A DNA stretch of 8,342 nucleotides. Source: Prevotella sp. (lineage in GTDB: Bacteria; Bacteroidota; Bacteroidia; Bacteroidales; Bacteroidaceae). The position numbers and the translations under genes are program-made. The notes beneath the pieces were generated by a model. The model did not search any database and was not told where the DNA came from. It saw only the letters and a list, made by a program, of their open reading frames with translations. The stretch lies in NCBI GenBank assembly GCA_021203915.1, contig JAJQAI010000299.1, positions 1-8,342 of the forward strand, given 5' to 3'. Of the stretch, positions 5,746 to 8,342 are shown piece by piece (the stretch's first letter is position 1; every line of letters starts with the position of its first letter).

Positions 5746-6897
5746 TTATTTGCTAAGACGTTTAGCCCTTAAAGATATATTGCGTTGAACTACACAGTAG
5801 TCAATAAGTGGCGCGAACATGTTCATTAGTAATATGGCTAGCATCATACCCTCTGGATAGCCTGGATTCTTTACCCTAACTATTATTGCAATAACACCAA
5901 TAAGGAAGCCATAGATGTATTTACCCGTTTCTGTTCTACATGAGGTAACGGGGTCAGTAGCCATAAAGACAGCACCAAAGCAAAAGCCTCCAAGGAATAA
6001 ATGTTCATACCATGGTATTGGTGTGGATTCTGAGAAAGAAAAAAGGATGGCCATAAGTGAGCCTCCTACAAATACGCTCAGCATAGTCTTCCAACTTGCA
6101 ACTCCGGTATAGAGTAAAATAATAGCACCAATTCCAATAGCTATAACACTAGTTTCTCCTATTGAACCCGGAATAAGACCAATAACCATATCGCTAAGAC
6201 TTTCTGTTGGGATATGCCCTGAACCAATACTTGCAAGTGGCGTAGCCTCAGTAAAGCTATCGGGTAAGTTATTGCCAAGATTAAAGATTGTGCTATTAGC
6301 TACCCAAACGCTATCACCACTCATAACAGCAGGATATGAGAAGAACATAAAGGCACGAGCACCTAGGGCTACGTTAAAGATATTCATTCCTGTTCCTCCA
6401 AATATCTCCTTAACAAATATTACTGAGAAAGCAACCGCAAGGGCTAGTATCCATAGTGGACAGTTAATAGGTATAATCATAGGTATTATTATACCACTTA
6501 CTAAGAAACCTTCTTGGATTTCCTCTTTCTTAAACTGAGCCCAGGCAAACTCTATGGCTAAACCCACAATATAACTCACTAGGATTTTGGGCAGTACTTT
6601 AAGAAAACCATAAAGAAATACTTCCCACCATGATGCCTCAAAAAGAGTCCCTGCTGCTAAAAAGTTCTGATAGCCAACATTGTACATACCAAATAGTAGA
6701 GCAGGTAATAGCGCAATAACTACAATACTCATAATTCTTTTTGCATCTATGGCATCGTGTATATTTGTTCCACTTTGAGAAGTGGTACTAGGAACATATA
6801 GAAATGTTTCAATACCCTCAAAGACACTACCGAAGAAGTGTAGTTTTCCCCCTTGAGAGAACGTTGGTTTAATCTTATCTAAATATTTCCTTAACAT
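5746..6897 (-). CDS. nqrB: Na+-translocating NADH:quinone oxidoreductase subunit B
   Basis: Largest membrane subunit. In characterised complexes it carries covalent FMN and riboflavin, holds the quinone site with NqrA, and forms much of the Na+ path. The 383 residues begin with a cytoplasmic segment (1-50) rich in family matches, then about ten helices. Conserved blocks: D-A-K-R-I-M (51-56), G-M-Y-N-V-G (70-75), E-G-F-L-V-S (129-134), V-K-E-I-F-G-G-T-G-M-N (162-172), S-Y-P-A-V-M-S-G-D (187-195), A-T-D-P-V-T-S (313-319) and P-E-G-M-M-L-A-I-L-L-M-N (348-359). Acidic residues that match Na+-linked positions in Vibrio cholerae are E129, D315 and D366. The FMN site reads D-S-F-T-E-A-T-P-L (213-221): the threonine (T219) is present, but the glycine usual two residues before it is Glu217. 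It lies 16 bp after nqrA with no clear Shine-Dalgarno and overlaps nothing. It is somewhat shorter than the roughly 415-residue Vibrio protein but shows no gap in conserved blocks. Confidence 0.96.
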   Translation of the reverse strand: MLRKYLDKIKPTFSQGGKLHFFGSVFEGIETFLYVPSTTSQSGTNIHDAIDAKRIMSIVVIALLPALLFGMYNVGYQNFLAAGTLFEASWWEVFLYGFLKVLPKILVSYIVGLAIEFAWAQFKKEEIQEGFLVSGIIIPMIIPINCPLWILALAVAFSVIFVKEIFGGTGMNIFNVALGARAFMFFSYPAVMSGDSVWVANSTIFNLGNNLPDSFTEATPLASIGSGHIPTESLSDMVIGLIPGSIGETSVIAIGIGAIILLYTGVASWKTMLSVFVGGSLMAILFSFSESTPIPWYEHLFLGGFCFGAVFMATDPVTSCRTETGKYIYGFLIGVIAIIVRVKNPGYPEGMMLAILLMNMFAPLIDYCVVQRNISLRAKRLSK

Positions 6898-6913
6898 GAC
6901 TTTTTTTAAAAAG

Positions 6914-8269
6914 TTAGGAATTTTCCTTTCTTAGCATATCAAGTCCAGAGCGAACAATTTTTTGAAGTTCTTGTTTAGAAGAGTCAACGAATTCTGCCAG
7001 AGAAAAATCCTCTGGAGCGACTTCATATATACCAAGAGCTTCCATCTTATCAATATCTCCTACTATAATAGCCTTGATAAGATATTCTGCATAGATATTC
7101 ATTGGGATAACGCTATCGTACTCTCCGCTCATAATAATGTGGCGTTTACCTCCTTTAATACGAGCATCAAGACGATATTCTTTCTTTTTTTGTAGCCAAG
7201 AAAAATAGCTCCTGTTTACAGAAAATTCTTTTAGTCGAGGCATTATCCAACCAATGAACTCATGTTTATTTTCTCCCTCTGGAATAACTGTTATCTCGGA
7301 GGCATGAGCATCTAAAAAACCATCAATTGAGGTCTTCCTTCCCGTTAGAACATTACCATTTATTATTCTTAGAGTTTCGCTTTTTTCCTCTCTTAGATTG
7401 TCTTTAAGTAAGTGAGAGATTTTTTCTCCTACGATAGTTTCAGCATACATAGGAGTTTTTATCTGGCTTCCTGTAATAGCTATTCTTCGATGTAAGTCAA
7501 CTTTTCCACGCCTAAACAAGCGACCAAAGAAAATCACCGCCATTGGATCTATAGTCCACACGACCTCTCCCTTATTAACTGGTGAAATGTGATTAACTTG
7601 AACGCCCACATTGCCAGCAGGGCAAGGACCGTCAAAAATATTGACAGAAACGTCCTTAGCCTCAACAAGAGATTTGGATGTTTGTAAGGGTCCTATACCT
7701 AAGAAAGTAGGAGCTATTTTAGAAAGTGCAGTAAGTCCTGCTTGGAAATCCTCTTCATTACCATCTAATTCGACTTCAAAATCAGAAGCCAGTGGCTTAT
7801 CTCTAAGTGCACTTATAAATATGCCCTTAGGGATAGTATCGTCATAGACGCTAATAGCGTAGGGTAAGCGATTAATCCAACCAAATAGTCCAGCTTCTTT
7901 AAGCAAAGAGATAACCTCCTTGCAAGATAGTTTAGAGACATCTTTAATGGGAAAATCTACGTATTCTTGGTGCTCATCAGTTTTTATAATAACCATTAAA
8001 ACTTTTCGTCTTTCTCCTCTAACAACCTCCTCAACAGTGCCACTAACAGCAGATGAAAAGCCTATCTCGGGATAATGCTTATTGACAAAAAGAGTTTGTC
8101 CGGCCTTAACGTGTTCGCCTTTGTTAACTACTACCTTAGGAGTAATACCTTGAAATGCTTCTGGAGAAAGAGCTACTTTTTCACTTAGCGAAAACACCTT
8201 TATATCTCTAGAGGCCTCACCTTCTAGGCGAATATTAAGTCCACGGTGTATTTTATATACCTTCGTCAT
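6914..8269 (-). CDS. nqrA: Na+-translocating NADH:quinone oxidoreductase subunit A
   Basis: First gene of the operon. It encodes the large cytoplasmic subunit that docks on NqrB near the quinone site; no cofactor is known for it. Its 451 residues match the family throughout: the N-terminal start I-H-R-G-L-N-I-R-L-E-G (7-17), a lipoyl-like fold with V-V-V-N-K-G-E-H-V-K-A-G-Q-T-L (46-60), G-P-C-P-A-G-N-V-G-V-Q (214-224), an R-R-I-A-I-T-G segment (261-267), and the C-terminal G-E-Y-D-S-V-I-P-M-N-I (382-392) followed by D-F-S-L-A-E-F-V (421-428). There are no ferredoxin-type cysteine clusters, which separates it from the homologous RnfC. The start at 8269 gives the expected N-terminus. Its leader is A/T-rich without a Shine-Dalgarno, and a good -7-like element lies about 44 bp upstream. 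nqrB follows after 16 bp. Confidence 0.96.
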   Translation of the reverse strand: MTKVYKIHRGLNIRLEGEASRDIKVFSLSEKVALSPEAFQGITPKVVVNKGEHVKAGQTLFVNKHYPEIGFSSAVSGTVEEVVRGERRKVLMVIIKTDEHQEYVDFPIKDVSKLSCKEVISLLKEAGLFGWINRLPYAISVYDDTIPKGIFISALRDKPLASDFEVELDGNEEDFQAGLTALSKIAPTFLGIGPLQTSKSLVEAKDVSVNIFDGPCPAGNVGVQVNHISPVNKGEVVWTIDPMAVIFFGRLFRRGKVDLHRRIAITGSQIKTPMYAETIVGEKISHLLKDNLREEKSETLRIINGNVLTGRKTSIDGFLDAHASEITVIPEGENKHEFIGWIMPRLKEFSVNRSYFSWLQKKKEYRLDARIKGGKRHIIMSGEYDSVIPMNIYAEYLIKAIIVGDIDKMEALGIYEVAPEDFSLAEFVDSSKQELQKIVRSGLDMLRKENS

Positions 8270-8280
8270 AAAAAATCTTT

Positions 8281-8312
8281 TTTGCCCAATAAGGGCTTAA
8301 AAAATAGCGTTG
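8281..8312 (+). promoter_or_regulatory. Candidate rightward promoter leaving the window
   Basis: TTTG at 8281-8284, a 20-bp spacer, and TAGCGTTG at 8305-8312 (one mismatch to TAnnTTTG) fit the Bacteroidota promoter layout on the plus strand. The start point would be near 8318. An AAGGA at 8326-8330 could be a ribosome binding site for a gene whose start lies just past 8342. The gene itself is not visible. In such AT-rich DNA a chance match is possible. Confidence 0.3.
8284..8296 (-). repeat. Small stem-loop in the nqrA leader
   Basis: On the minus strand GCCC (8296-8293), loop TTATT and GGGC (8287-8284) form a 4-bp GC stem, flanked by T-rich and A-rich arms that could pair further beyond a two-base mismatch. 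It lies between the proposed start point and the nqrA ATG, so it would be in the 5' leader. In the minus-strand RNA the stem is followed by A rather than U, so it is not a terminator. It may be incidental. Confidence 0.3.
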
Positions 8313-8320
8313 CAAAATTA
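8313..8320 (-). promoter_or_regulatory. Candidate -7 promoter element of the nqr operon
   Basis: TAATTTTG on the minus strand is an exact match to the Bacteroidota -7 consensus TAnnTTTG. It would place the start of transcription near 8306-8307 and give a leader of about 37 nt before nqrA. The -33 TTTG would fall at or just beyond the window edge; within the window only TTTA is seen at 8341-8338 (17-bp spacer). Because spacers between the six nqr genes are short, this is probably the main promoter of the operon. Confidence 0.5.
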
Positions 8321-8342
8321 CAAAAAAGGATAAAAATAAAAG

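Noticed and set aside
6272..6538. 88-codon plus-strand frame inside nqrB
   Set aside because: Antisense to strongly conserved NqrB membrane segments; it looks like a shadow of the real gene.
7611..7847. 78-codon plus-strand frame inside nqrA
   Set aside because: Antisense shadow of nqrA with low-complexity composition and no known motif.
1..8342. New defence, toxin, mobile or biosynthetic system
   Set aside because: Every long frame belongs to a known housekeeping or respiratory family, and there are no direct repeats, transposase, integrase, CRISPR repeats or long unexplained gaps.

Overview
The window is AT-rich, densely coding DNA that looks like a member of the Bacteroidota, probably order Bacteroidales. 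Four things suggest this. There is a secreted single-domain DUF1573 protein. A divergent MiaA sits next to a divergent diacylglycerol-kinase-like protein. Most genes lack a Shine-Dalgarno sequence and have A/T-rich leaders. Promoter-like sequences fit the Bacteroidota pattern (TTTG, about 20 bp, TAnnTTTG). No ribosomal RNA or other strict marker is present, so the assignment is an inference.

Left part (1-2419, + strand): a small exported DUF1573 protein, a 137-bp intergenic stretch, then a two-gene unit. That unit is a tRNA dimethylallyltransferase (MiaA) followed 11 bp later by a diacylglycerol-kinase-family protein whose usual catalytic signatures are changed.

Right part (2428-8269, - strand): a complete six-gene nqrABCDEF operon for the sodium-pumping NADH:quinone oxidoreductase, in canonical order and read right to left. 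NqrF takes electrons from NADH through FAD and a 2Fe-2S centre. NqrD and NqrE supply the four cysteines of the intramembrane iron-sulphur centre. NqrC and NqrB carry covalent FMN, and NqrB also holds riboflavin and the quinone site. NqrA is the large cytoplasmic subunit. Together they couple NADH oxidation to Na+ export. Spacers between genes are short (16, 19, 15, 23 and 15 bp with the starts chosen here), so one transcript from a promoter just upstream of nqrA is likely. The operon converges tail to tail with the miaA/lipid-kinase unit, leaving only 8 bp between stop codons.

The last 73 bases (8270-8342) are the nqrA leader and promoter region, with a possible opposite promoter for a gene outside the window. 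I see no mobile element, CRISPR array, RNA gene or toxin/defence module, and no convincing new system. The points worth checking are amino-acid changes at functional positions in otherwise ordinary proteins: the lipid-kinase motifs, the NqrB flavinylation motif and an NqrD transmembrane acidic position. The promoter layout at the right edge is also worth a look.
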